A DNA stretch of 64,000 nucleotides from Caldisericia bacterium (GTDB lineage: Bacteria; Caldisericota; Caldisericia; B22-G15). Under the pieces are notes generated by a model. That model did no database searches, was not told the origin of the DNA, and worked only from the letters and a program-made list of their open reading frames with translations. Both the position numbers and the translations under genes were made by a program. The stretch is taken from contig JASEFN010000001.1 in assembly GCA_030018355.1 (NCBI GenBank), forward strand, positions 1-64,000. Reading direction: 5' to 3'. Below, piece by piece: positions 8,522 through 15,242 of this stretch. The first letter of the stretch is position 1. Every line of letters starts with the position of its first letter.

Positions 8522-9340
8522 CTACTCCCTCCTTTCATAAAATGATATTTTTTCAAGAAAACCTAAAACAACAGTTTTTATCTCCTCTTGTTTCTCAACT
8601 GTAATTGCGTGACCTGAATCTCCTACTATTAAAAGTTCACTTTGAGGAATATTTTTTTGAATTATTTTTGAAAATTTAATTGGTTTAAGAGTATCAAATT
8701 CCCCTGCAACAACAAGAGTTGGAACAGAGATGTTTTTTAACTTTGGTGTTAATGGATTTTTATAAAGGTTAAGGAATGATTCCATAAGTTTAATTGAAGC
8801 ATCATAATCAAAATTAAATAATGACTCTTTAAGTTTTTGCCTTAATATATTCTCATATTTTTCTAAAAAATCCTTTGAATAGACATCTTTTATCCAAGAG
8901 TTAATAAAAGATTCAACATTTTTAGTTTTCGCTCCTTCAATCCACCTTTCAATCTTTTCTTTTAACTCATCATCAACTTCACTAACTGATGAGATTATAA
9001 TTAGAGATTTAACTCTATCAGGAAAAAGAGTTGTAAAACAAAGTGCAACTTCACCACCATAAGAAATACCAACTAAATTAATCTTTTCAATTTGAAGTGA
9101 ATTTAATAACTCAAAAAAATCTTTTGAATGAAGTTCAAGTGAGTAAGAATCTCCTTCTTTTCCTGAATTCCATTGTCCTCTAAAATCGTGAAGTAAAACT
9201 TTATATTTTTTTGAAAAAGTGGGAACAAATTGAGAAAAACTTGATGTTGACATGAAAATGCCATTTAGTAAGGCGAGTGGCTCCACTTCACCATAAAGTT
9301 CATAATAAATTTTTGTATCATTAATATTCAAATACCCCAT
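8522..9340 (-). CDS. Alpha/beta hydrolase, first gene of the liv/hydrolase operon
   Basis: This 272-residue alpha/beta hydrolase has nucleophile elbow GISYGG (Ser93), acid in GEFDTLKP and a terminal His in GDSGHAITVEK. A longer reading from an ATG at 9415 is open but would begin inside the -35 box and translate through the operator. The ATG at 9340, preceded by AGGTG and matching the conserved family start (MGYLNINDTKIYYELYG), is the supported one. The fold matches the next gene, but the two are clearly divergent in sequence, so they probably act on different intermediates. Confidence 0.85.
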   Translation of the reverse strand: MGYLNINDTKIYYELYGEVEPLALLNGIFMSTSSFSQFVPTFSKKYKVLLHDFRGQWNSGKEGDSYSLELHSKDFFELLNSLQIEKINLVGISYGGEVALCFTTLFPDRVKSLIIISSVSEVDDELKEKIERWIEGAKTKNVESFINSWIKDVYSKDFLEKYENILRQKLKESLFNFDYDASIKLMESFLNLYKNPLTPKLKNISVPTLVVAGEFDTLKPIKFSKIIQKNIPQSELLIVGDSGHAITVEKQEEIKTVVLGFLEKISFYERRE

Positions 9341-9350
9341 TTTTAACACC

Positions 9351-9380
9351 TGATTCAAGTATAATTTTATACCTGAATCA
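9351..9380 (-). promoter_or_regulatory. 30-bp palindromic operator, probable TetR-TetR binding site
   Basis: TGATTCA at the left end and TGAATCA at the right end frame an inverted repeat in which 13 of 15 positions pair; inner arms are GTATAA and TTATAC. It begins where transcription from the adjacent promoter should start and ends 10 bases before the ATG. A repressor bound here would block initiation. The obvious candidate is the tandem TetR at the end of the same operon; the length exceeds a typical TetR operator and suits a doubled DNA-binding unit. Confidence 0.7.
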
Positions 9381-9386
9381 TATGTA

Positions 9387-9415
9387 ATTTTATACAAATA
9401 TCTCAACTTTGTCAA
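9387..9415 (-). promoter_or_regulatory. Sigma-70-type promoter of the liv/hydrolase operon
   Basis: On the minus strand a perfect TTGACA (9415-9410) is followed after 17 bases by TAAAAT (9392-9387), embedded in TATAAAAT. It drives the ten-gene leftward operon and is immediately followed by the palindrome at 9351-9380. Confidence 0.75.
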
Positions 9416-9430
9416 GTGGAATGTTAAATA

Positions 9431-9473
9431 AAAAGGTCAGGCATTTATAAAAAATTTTATTTTGCCTGACCCT
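9431..9473 (-). terminator. Rho-independent terminator after the HTH regulator gene
   Basis: GGTCAGGCA (9435-9443) and TGCCTGACC (9464-9472) pair. On the minus strand the stem is followed by TTTTTATTT. It ends the unit containing the 9513-9824 regulator and insulates the promoter at 9387-9415. Confidence 0.8.
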
Positions 9474-9512
9474 TAAATAAAAGAAATATTTAAAATTAAA
9501 TTATAATTTTTC

Positions 9513-9824
9513 TTATTTATTCATATTAAGAAAATCAAGCATGGATTTTCTATAAGTTTCATATGCAGAGAGTCCTTTAGGTGTTAGTCGACATATTGTT
9601 AATGGGAGTCTACCACGAAAAGTTTTTTCTATTTCAATATATCCTGCTTTCTCAAGTTTAGTAAGATGAACTGAAAGGTTGCCACGAGTTAGTTGAGTAG
9701 CATGTAATAAAAAAACAAAGTCAGCCTCTTTAACTATAGATAATATTGACATAATTGCTAAGCGTGCGGGTGAGTGAATAACTTCGTCAATATTTGGTAT
9801 TTTAGGTAAAGAATTTTTATTCAT
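9513..9824 (-). CDS. Winged-helix transcriptional regulator (HTH_34 / ArsR-MarR-like)
   Basis: This 103-residue winged-helix protein contains SPARLAIMSIL, TRGNLSVHLTKLEKAGYIEI as recognition helix and wing, and RLTPKGLSAYETY. It matches the small regulators that usually accompany integral membrane proteins of the type encoded immediately upstream (9836-10427). It probably autoregulates the perfect-consensus promoter at 10472-10500, where AAACTA/TAGTTT half-sites surround the -10 box. Confidence 0.85.
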   Translation of the reverse strand: MNKNSLPKIPNIDEVIHSPARLAIMSILSIVKEADFVFLLHATQLTRGNLSVHLTKLEKAGYIEIEKTFRGRLPLTICRLTPKGLSAYETYRKSMLDFLNMNK

Positions 9825-9835
9825 AATATTTACCT

Positions 9836-10063
9836 TTAATTAACAGAATACTTGTTCAAATATCTAATAAGAGTAATCAATCCACCAATTATCATTGAAA
9901 TACCTGTTATTGCAAACATCACTTCAACTGAGATTATATACAAACCACTTATTACACCAATGATTGCATAGATTAGATAACGAATATTTTTTTGAGAATA
10001 TGAAATAATTAATAAAAAGATTGCAAAAAAGAATGGCAACAGAATAGTGTAAAATTTTTTCAA
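9836..10063 (-). CDS. Integral membrane protein, C-terminal fragment (frameshifted)
   Basis: This 75-residue hydrophobic segment has two to three transmembrane helices. The reading frame extends upstream in the same frame as a membrane segment (VFFVAILLILIVIFILST) back to an 8-A tract at 10124-10131 (plus strand). There it would join the preceding ORF if the tract were one base shorter. It is therefore best read as the second half of a gene of about 197 codons. The apparent TTG start at 10063 is not convincing. Confidence 0.6.
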   Translation of the reverse strand: MKKFYTILLPFFFAIFLLIISYSQKNIRYLIYAIIGVISGLYIISVEVMFAITGISMIIGGLITLIRYLNKYSVN

Positions 10064-10067
10064 ACCT

Positions 10068-10427
10068 TCAATTCCTCTTGTAGATAAAATAAAAATTACA
10101 ATTAAAATAAGTAAAATTGCAACAAAAAAAACTATATAAAATTCTTAATGATAACTCTTTAGGAGTTGGTTTTTTATAAACAACATAACCTGTTCGAGGA
10201 TAAGTAAAATAAAATTTAATTTTATCAATAATGATACGACCAAATGCAATTAAAAATAATAAGGAGATATTTCTAAAAATTAATATTAAAGAAAACCCAA
10301 ATTTGGTATATAACATAGTTAGTATTGTATAGAGAATTAAACAGAATCCAATATACAAATCTGGCACACCATCAATTGTCCAATATTGAAAAGTTTTCTT
10401 TTTAACTTCATTAATTGATTCATTCAT
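10068..10427 (-). CDS. Integral membrane protein, N-terminal fragment (frameshifted)
   Basis: The ATG follows a TAGGAGGTCTACA ribosome site. The sequence contains DGVPDLYIGFCLILY near residue 19 and FYFTYPRTGYVVYKKPTP near residue 72. These motifs are typical of a roughly 200-residue membrane family found beside HTH_34 regulators. After residue 96 the frame becomes Cys/Phe-rich and ends (SFFCCNFTYF...), whereas the alternative frame continues as normal membrane sequence into 9836-10063. The break is at the 8-A tract 10124-10131. It may be a true frameshift, phase variation or a sequencing error. Confidence 0.7.
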   Translation of the reverse strand: MNESINEVKKKTFQYWTIDGVPDLYIGFCLILYTILTMLYTKFGFSLILIFRNISLLFLIAFGRIIIDKIKFYFTYPRTGYVVYKKPTPKELSLRILYSFFCCNFTYFNCNFYFIYKRN

Positions 10428-10471
10428 TGTAGACCTCCTAAAATAATTGTTTATTTTTTAAACTAGTTTAT

Positions 10472-10500
10472 ATTATATATTAGTTTGAAATATTTGTCAA
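10472..10500 (-). promoter_or_regulatory. Perfect-consensus sigma-70 promoter with flanking half-sites
   Basis: The minus strand reads TTGACA (10500-10495), 17 bases, TATAAT (10477-10472). AAACTA occurs between the boxes and TAAACTAGTTTA lies just downstream (10460-10471), giving a repeated inverted motif around the -10 box that may be the operator of the winged-helix regulator. It drives 10427 to 9513. Confidence 0.8.
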
Positions 10501-10516
10501 GAAATAAAAAAAATTT

Positions 10517-10573
10517 GGGGTCAGATCTATTAAAATTGCTTTTTAAAAATTAATTATTGAAAGATCTGACCCC
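10517..10573 (-). terminator. Strong terminator after the amidase-YvrJ cassette
   Basis: GGGGTCAGATCT (10517-10528) and AGATCTGACCCC (10562-10573) form a 12-bp stem. On the minus strand it is followed by an eight-T run. It closes the leftward cassette that ends with the YvrJ gene. Confidence 0.82.
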
Positions 10574-10583
10574 ATAATATAAA

Positions 10584-10754
10584 TTACCTATTTAATTCTT
10601 CTCTTAAAAGGGTTATTGCTTCTTTTAGTTCTAAAATTGCTTCTTTTAATTTATCCATCTTTCCATTATTTCTTATTAAAAGATAGGTTGCAACAACTAT
10701 TGGAAATCCAACCTGTCCAATTAGTCTTAATAAATCTTCAATTGTTAATTCCAA
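10584..10754 (-). CDS. YvrJ-family small membrane (holin-like) protein
   Basis: This small gene encodes 56 residues from a TTG start with a strong AGGAGGTGAG ribosome site. It has one N-terminal hydrophobic helix (IGQVGFPIVVATYLLIR) and a charged coiled-coil tail (KLKEAILELKEAITLL). This matches YvrJ proteins, which have the 'GFPIVV..YLL.R' pattern and are often compared with phage holin-like or hemolysin XhlA-type proteins. It is the last gene of the amidase-DUF1659-DUF2922 cassette and is preceded by a hairpin. A role in membrane permeabilisation with the amidase is possible but unproven. Confidence 0.82.
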   Translation of the reverse strand: MELTIEDLLRLIGQVGFPIVVATYLLIRNNGKMDKLKEAILELKEAITLLREELNR

Positions 10755-10775
10755 AGAGCCTCACCTCCTTTTTAA

Positions 10776-10808
10776 AAGGTGAGTAGGAGGTTACCTCCCA
10801 CTCACCTT
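10776..10808 (-). terminator. Hairpin between DUF2922 and YvrJ genes
   Basis: AAGGTGAGT pairs with ACTCACCTT (10776-10784 with 10800-10808). An inner GGAGG/CCTCC pairing is separated by one mismatched base. On the minus strand it is followed by TTTTAAAAAGGAGG. It is a partial terminator or mRNA-stabilising hairpin that could lower or uncouple YvrJ expression. Confidence 0.6.
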
Positions 10809-10817
10809 GAAATCTTC

Positions 10818-11045
10818 TTATGGAATTAAGTCGTTGAAGTTTCTTTCAACTATTCCACCATCTCTAACACTTACAAGTTCGCCATATCTTGTTAAGAAAA
10901 TGTTTTGTTGAATTATCCAGTTCATAAAGTCTTGAATCTGCTCACTGGTAATATTATCTTTTGGATTATTGAATCTCATAATGAAACTTCTTCCTTCAGT
11001 TTCAGTGTTAAATACAAGGACAAGTTGCTTATCCATAAATTTCAC
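10818..11045 (-). CDS. DUF2922 family protein
   Basis: These 75 residues match the DUF2922 pattern: LVLVFNTETEGRSFIMRFNNP, then EQIQDFMNWIIQQNIF and a closing ELVSVRDGGIVERNF. The family is small, beta-strand-rich and of unknown function. It almost always occurs next to DUF1659 and YvrJ genes in Firmicutes and related thermophiles, as here. The ribosome site AAAGGAGGTGAA lies upstream of the ATG. Confidence 0.85.
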   Translation of the reverse strand: MKFMDKQLVLVFNTETEGRSFIMRFNNPKDNITSEQIQDFMNWIIQQNIFLTRYGELVSVRDGGIVERNFNDLIP

Positions 11046-11081
11046 CTCCTTTCATTTTCAAAGTGCTTAAAAAAATAAAGA

Positions 11082-11276
11082 TTAACCGTATCTTTTTCTA
11101 ACAATTCTAAAAGAAGTATAGAGAGGATCATTAATTAATTGAGAAAGCCTTGTTACAAACTCTTCAACTTGAGCATCTGTAGCAGTTGGTTTAAGGAAAT
11201 TCTGAGTTTCACTTCTTGTGTTTCCCTCTGTCCCAAAAACAATTCTTATTGAATGTCTTTCATCTATTACTGCCAT
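11082..11276 (-). CDS. DUF1659 family protein
   Basis: This 64-residue protein fits DUF1659: an N-terminal strand (SIRIVFGTEGNTRSETQNF), then KPTATDAQVEEFVTRLSQL and a short C-terminal strand. Function is unknown. It overlaps the amidase stop by one base and is followed by the DUF2922 gene, the usual gene order of this cassette. Confidence 0.83.
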   Translation of the reverse strand: MAVIDERHSIRIVFGTEGNTRSETQNFLKPTATDAQVEEFVTRLSQLINDPLYTSFRIVRKRYG

Positions 11277-11872
11277 TAATTCTCACCTCCTTTCTTAATT
11301 TCAATTTCATAAAAATTCTTTAGAATCTGGGCAAGTGTTCCTAAATCAACAATTTCAGTTGGTTTATGGTCATTCTTTATCCAATTTTTCTCTTTTATAA
11401 ATTTAATTGCCTCTTCTCTCCAACTGCTATTCAAATTTGATTGAACTCTTTCTTTAAGTTCTTCAAATGGAAAATTTCTTCCTGGACAATTTGTTGGAAC
11501 TATATCACAATGTCTTAAAATTCTTTTTACTGGAATAGAAAAATCTTTTGCAAGTTCTGTTATCTTTAAAACTCCTAATTCAAATTGCTTTCTGTCAAGA
11601 ATTTCTAAATCAAAGTTTCCGAAGAAACAAATTGCAAGACTTCTAAAATTTATATAATCATCACCTGAATGAAATGCTGGAAGAGAAATTGGGTTTCCAT
11701 TAAATATTCTTAAATCTTTTGTTATTGCAAAGTGATAATCTGCAATGTACCATGGGTATCTACTTTTATATTTTGCTTGGTGATTTCTTTTTATTGATTC
11801 CCAAACAATGTATGGATCGTTTTCACCATTTTTTATACCAGAGTGATGTACAACAATGTATTCAATTTTCAA
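11276..11872 (-). CDS. N-acetylmuramoyl-L-alanine amidase (Amidase_2 family)
   Basis: This 198-residue protein has an Amidase_2/PGRP-type zinc fold. Likely zinc ligands are His9 (VVHHSG), His121 (LRHCD) and Cys129 (NCPG). YHFAI and HSGDDYINFRSLAICFFGNF are other family motifs. It would cleave the bond between MurNAc and the stem peptide. No signal peptide is present, which is typical of phage-type endolysins exported through a holin. It starts at TTG overlapping the preceding stop (TTGA). The C-terminal 60 residues have no recognised wall-binding domain. Confidence 0.88.
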   Translation of the reverse strand: MKIEYIVVHHSGIKNGENDPYIVWESIKRNHQAKYKSRYPWYIADYHFAITKDLRIFNGNPISLPAFHSGDDYINFRSLAICFFGNFDLEILDRKQFELGVLKITELAKDFSIPVKRILRHCDIVPTNCPGRNFPFEELKERVQSNLNSSWREEAIKFIKEKNWIKNDHKPTEIVDLGTLAQILKNFYEIEIKKGGEN

Positions 11873-12033
11873 AGTTCTTTCAACTCCTTTACACTTTTAA
11901 CAAGATTAAGTAATCTCTCAATATCCTCCTTCTCTTTTTTCTCCAAAATCTCTAATTTCCTTAAAATTTTTACCTTGTTTCTCTCACCCAAAACTCTTGC
12001 TAAAATTTCATAAATTATTTCTGTATCTTTCAA
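11869..12033 (-). CDS. Small coiled-coil protein leading the amidase cassette
   Basis: A 54-residue ORF starts at TTG behind GGAGGTGAT and ends overlapping the amidase start by four bases. The sequence is almost wholly charged helix (RKLEILEKKEKEDIERLLN). It is the first gene after the divergent promoter region, so it should be expressed with the lysis-like genes. I do not recognise a family. Placement resembles small leader or XhlA/regulatory proteins of phage cassettes. Confidence 0.6.
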   Translation of the reverse strand: MKDTEIIYEILARVLGERNKVKILRKLEILEKKEKEDIERLLNLVKSVKELKEL

Positions 12034-12050
12034 AAAATCACCTCCTTAAA

Positions 12051-12137
12051 TTATATCAATCTGTTTACATATATTATATCAATTACTTTTCATTTGTCAA
12101 GAGATTGATAGAAAATATAGAAACAATTTGATATAAT
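12051..12137. promoter_or_regulatory. Divergent promoter region with four spaced operator-like half-sites
   Basis: The leftward promoter is TTGACA (12100-12095), 16 bases, TATAAT (12078-12073). TATCAAT occurs at 12054-12060 and 12077-12083. Its complement-type ATTGATA/TTTGATA occurs at 12104-12110 and 12127-12133. The spacing is 23 bases within each pair, and the sites overlap the leftward -10 box and the rightward TATAAT near 12132-12137. This pattern suits cooperative binding by the S24-type repressor encoded at 12157, controlling both directions. Confidence 0.65.
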
Positions 12138-12156
12138 TAATATAAGGAGGCTAAAG

Positions 12157-12840
12157 TTGAACATTGGAGAAAGATTTAAAAAATTAAGAGAAGAACTGGG
12201 TTTAAGTCAAGAAGAGTTTGGAGAAAGATTAGGAGTTACTCGTCAAGCAATTTATCAGATTGAAAAGGGTCTTCGTACTCCTGGAATAAAATTTATTGTT
12301 AAAGCATCAGAAATCTTTAATGTACCAATATCATATTTTCTTGATGAAGATTCTCTTGTTATAACAAGAGATGAGAAATATTATCTTTTTAGTATTATAA
12401 AATCTTTAAATGAAGAAGAAAGAAAAAAAGTATTAGATTTTCTTTATAAAATGAAAGGGATTCCAGTTAAAAAGATACCAGTAATAGGTTTTGTTAGAGC
12501 AGGAGAACCTCTTCAAATTGAAAGAGAAGGAGAACCAATTAAATATCTTGAACTTCCATATGATGAAACAAAAAATGTTGAGTATGCTTTAATTGTTAAG
12601 GGAAATAGTATGATTGATGCAAAAATATATGAAGGAGATTATCTTCTTGTTAATGAAAAACTACAATGGGAGAATAATAGTTTAGTTGTTGCAATTATTA
12701 ATGGAAAAGCAACATTAAAAAGACTTGTTTTTGAAGGCGGTAAATGGAAATTAAAACCAGCAAATAAAGATTATCCAGAAATTGAATTAAATGAGCATGA
12801 TGATATTAAGATAATTAAAGTTGTTAAAACATGGAGATAA
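12157..12840 (+). CDS. XRE-HTH / S24 peptidase self-cleaving repressor (LexA/CI-type)
   Basis: Of its 227 residues, 1-60 form an XRE helix-turn-helix (LSQEEFGERLGVTRQAIYQIEKG) and 105-227 an S24 domain. The autocleavage site is Ala115-Gly116 in GFVRAGEP. Catalytic residues are Ser151 (KGNSMIDA) and Lys188 (ATLKRL). These proteins repress until RecA-activated self-cleavage after DNA damage. The start is TTG behind AAGGAGG. The XRE-type head, rather than LexA's winged helix, is typical of phage CI and related repressors. It faces the amidase cassette across repeated operator-like sites. Confidence 0.9.
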   Translation: MNIGERFKKLREELGLSQEEFGERLGVTRQAIYQIEKGLRTPGIKFIVKASEIFNVPISYFLDEDSLVITRDEKYYLFSIIKSLNEEERKKVLDFLYKMKGIPVKKIPVIGFVRAGEPLQIEREGEPIKYLELPYDETKNVEYALIVKGNSMIDAKIYEGDYLLVNEKLQWENNSLVVAIINGKATLKRLVFEGGKWKLKPANKDYPEIELNEHDDIKIIKVVKTWR

Positions 12841-12847
12841 ATAAAGA

Positions 12848-13393
12848 TTAAATTACTTTTGCAATCTCATCAAAACTTTTTCTTGCTGGCCTTTCTAATT
12901 CTTGTGATTTCTGTTTGTCAGTTAAAATGTCTCTAATCTCTTCTCTTTTTTTACCAAAAACAACTAAAGTGATAACTGTATATTCATTAGGAATACCTAA
13001 AATATCTTTCACTTTATCTTCATCATAACCTGCAATTGGATGAGCGACAAGTCCAAGTTCAGTTGCCCTTAAAAGCAAAAATCCAATAGCTAAACCAGTA
13101 TCAAAAAGATAATATTCTCTTCCTTTGATATCACAATCTAACTCCTTTTTTGAATATACAACTAAGATCATCGAACTAAATTTTACCCAGTCATTATTTT
13201 TAGAAAGTGCTTCAAAAAGTTCATTTAATTTCTCTTTATTTTTTACAAAAATAAATCTCTCTGGCTGGTTATTAAAACATGATGGTGCAAGAATTGCTGA
13301 ATTAAAAAGATCTTTTATTAACTCTTCACTAATTTCAATTTGATTTAATGATCTATATGCCCTTCTTTTTTCAATTGCCTCCTTAACATTCAT
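12848..13393 (-). CDS. Nitroreductase-family FMN oxidoreductase
   Basis: This 181-residue nitroreductase fold has RRAYRSLNQ near the N-terminus, APSCFNNQPERFIFV, and GLAIGFLLLRATELGLVAHPIAGYD. It uses FMN and NAD(P)H to reduce nitro compounds, quinones or similar. A longer TTG start at 13405 contains the GGAGG ribosome site itself, so the ATG at 13393 is chosen. It lies 3 bases after the 13409-15073 gene and is probably co-transcribed with it. Confidence 0.87.
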   Translation of the reverse strand: MNVKEAIEKRRAYRSLNQIEISEELIKDLFNSAILAPSCFNNQPERFIFVKNKEKLNELFEALSKNNDWVKFSSMILVVYSKKELDCDIKGREYYLFDTGLAIGFLLLRATELGLVAHPIAGYDEDKVKDILGIPNEYTVITLVVFGKKREEIRDILTDKQKSQELERPARKSFDEIAKVI

Positions 13394-13408
13394 ACTATCC
13401 TCCAAAAT

Positions 13409-15073
13409 TTAAAAAAGTCTTATTTTTTCTTTTTTTAATTTTAAAATAAGTTTAATTAAAATTCTTTTAACTTTTACTCTATCCCATTTTGAAAAATAGT
13501 ATAAAGAAAGAATCAAAAAGTCAAAATTTAGTTTTAAACTTTCTGAAATTTCTTTCAATAAAATATAATTTTCAAATTTAACATTTAAATTAATTGATAA
13601 TCTCGAAAATCTTATGTAATTTCTTAAAAATATATCTAAAATTTCTCTTTCTTTCTCTTTTAAATTTAAATAAAAATCAATAAATCTATTTAATTCATCA
13701 ACATTCAAGTGGTTTAGAAATTTTAAAATAAGATCTCTTCTTCCTTTGATAAATGGATTTGGGTTGATAATATTAAAAACAAAATAGATGAATTCTAAGT
13801 TTGTCTTTAGGTATTCCTTCAACTTATCAAAATTATTTTCATAAAGATAGAACAATTTCTTTAAAACATCTCTTCTTGAAAGAGTTTTAAAATCTTTTTC
13901 TCTATTAAATAGAGAAATATATGTTGCTATAACAAGTTTTTTTCCATAATTTAAATTTTTCTTTTCAAGAAAAGAGAGGCCTTTTTCAAAATTGTTAAAT
14001 AATTTAAGTTTTATAATCTCATTAAAAATTTCTTTTGGAGTATCACTCTCAATTTCAAAACTAAATCCATTTATAAATTTCTTTAATGTTTCACCTCTAA
14101 TGACTTTTGTTTTATTGTTCAAAATACTTCTAATTGTATATCTTGGAAGATTTGTTAATTTTGAAGCAAGAGTAATATTTTTTATTTTCTCTCTTAAATA
14201 TTTTTTTAATTTAGTTGAATTTTCATATAAACTTTTTTCTAAATCAACCAAAAATTTCTTTGACTCTTTAAAAAGAGTTGAATATCTCTCTTTTAAATAG
14301 ATATCACCATCATAATTATTTATTAATTTAGAAATTTCAAATATTCTATAATAATTGAAATTTCTTTGAATCCAAAATGAAGTGTCTAAAAGATAAAAAT
14401 ACATTTTTGGATCTTCATAGAAAAAGCCAAGATTATAAAGCCCTTTTTCTGAAAAATAAAGAGATTTAAAAGGTTTAATATCTTTAAGATACCATGAAAT
14501 ATCATTTAGACAGGTTATTATTCCTGAAGGATGTGGAATGGTTTTACCAATTTTATATCCTTTAAGATAATAATTTATCCCCTCTTCAATTTTATTCTCT
14601 TTTATTTTTTCTCTTGCTTTTCTAATCAAAAGAAAGAGTTTTGTTGATTTTGATAATTCTTTTTCTTTGCTCCAAAATCTTGATTTTGAAAGACTGCTTT
14701 TATTTGATATTAATGGATAATTTATTAAAAATTGATTTAAAATTTTTCTTATAGTTGGCGGAGCCTTTTTTAAATTTCTTTTAATTTCTCTATATAAAAA
14801 TTCAAATTCCTTCTCTTTTAAAAAGTAAGAGATAACAAATTTATTTGATAACAAAAGATAAAATACAGAAATATTTTTCTTACAAAGTTTCAAACCAAGT
14901 TCAATTTCTTTTTTTGCCTTATCATATTCTCTTTTCCAAATAAATTCAAGAGATCGTAAATAGTGCCTTAAAGGTGGATCTACTTTATTTTCAAGAATAA
15001 AATTTAATAGAGGTTTTGTATAAGAACCTAAATCAAGTATTTTTTTAGATAAATAAGGTACTTTAATATTCAT
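13409..15073 (-). CDS. Large helical protein with TPR-like repeats and central XRE-type HTH; function unknown
   Basis: The 554 residues are almost entirely helical and Lys-rich. Residues about 35-100 and 150-260 look like TPR-type repeats (WKREYDKAKKEIELGLKLC; KIEEGINYYLKGYKIGKTI). Residues about 298-335 form an XRE-like helix-turn-helix (ITLASKLTNLPRYTIRSIL, then GETLKKF). Further helices follow. No signal peptide is visible. Peptide-responsive RRNPP regulators combine HTH and TPR modules, but there the HTH is N-terminal; here it is internal. The gene is divergent from a small secreted peptide gene at 15243. Identity remains open. Confidence 0.6.
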   Translation of the reverse strand: MNIKVPYLSKKILDLGSYTKPLLNFILENKVDPPLRHYLRSLEFIWKREYDKAKKEIELGLKLCKKNISVFYLLLSNKFVISYFLKEKEFEFLYREIKRNLKKAPPTIRKILNQFLINYPLISNKSSLSKSRFWSKEKELSKSTKLFLLIRKAREKIKENKIEEGINYYLKGYKIGKTIPHPSGIITCLNDISWYLKDIKPFKSLYFSEKGLYNLGFFYEDPKMYFYLLDTSFWIQRNFNYYRIFEISKLINNYDGDIYLKERYSTLFKESKKFLVDLEKSLYENSTKLKKYLREKIKNITLASKLTNLPRYTIRSILNNKTKVIRGETLKKFINGFSFEIESDTPKEIFNEIIKLKLFNNFEKGLSFLEKKNLNYGKKLVIATYISLFNREKDFKTLSRRDVLKKLFYLYENNFDKLKEYLKTNLEFIYFVFNIINPNPFIKGRRDLILKFLNHLNVDELNRFIDFYLNLKEKEREILDIFLRNYIRFSRLSINLNVKFENYILLKEISESLKLNFDFLILSLYYFSKWDRVKVKRILIKLILKLKKEKIRLF

Positions 15074-15194
15074 TATAACTAAATTTTATCATATAATATG
15101 GTAAATTACAAATTCAAAAATTTAAAATTTTTTTGTATGTTAATTTTATATTTAAAAATTTATGAATTAATGATTAAAAGTTTATGCCAAAAAT

Positions 15195-15222
15195 TTGACA
15201 ATCACTTGATATGTTTTAAATT
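15195..15222 (+). promoter_or_regulatory. Promoter of the small secreted peptide gene
   Basis: TTGACA at 15195-15200 is followed after 16 bases by TAAATT at 15217-15222. An AGGAGGTG ribosome site (15231-15238) lies ahead of the ATG at 15243. The -35 is perfect and the ribosome site very strong, suggesting high expression. Confidence 0.6.
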
Positions 15223-15242
15223 AATAAAAAAGGAGGTGTAGA

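Noticed and set aside
8522-9415. Longer hydrolase start at 9415
   Set aside because: It would begin within the -35 box and read through the operator; the ATG at 9340 has an AGGTG site and matches the family N-terminus.
10584-12840. Intact prophage
   Set aside because: No capsid, terminase, portal, tail, integrase or att repeats are present; only repressor and lysis-like genes.
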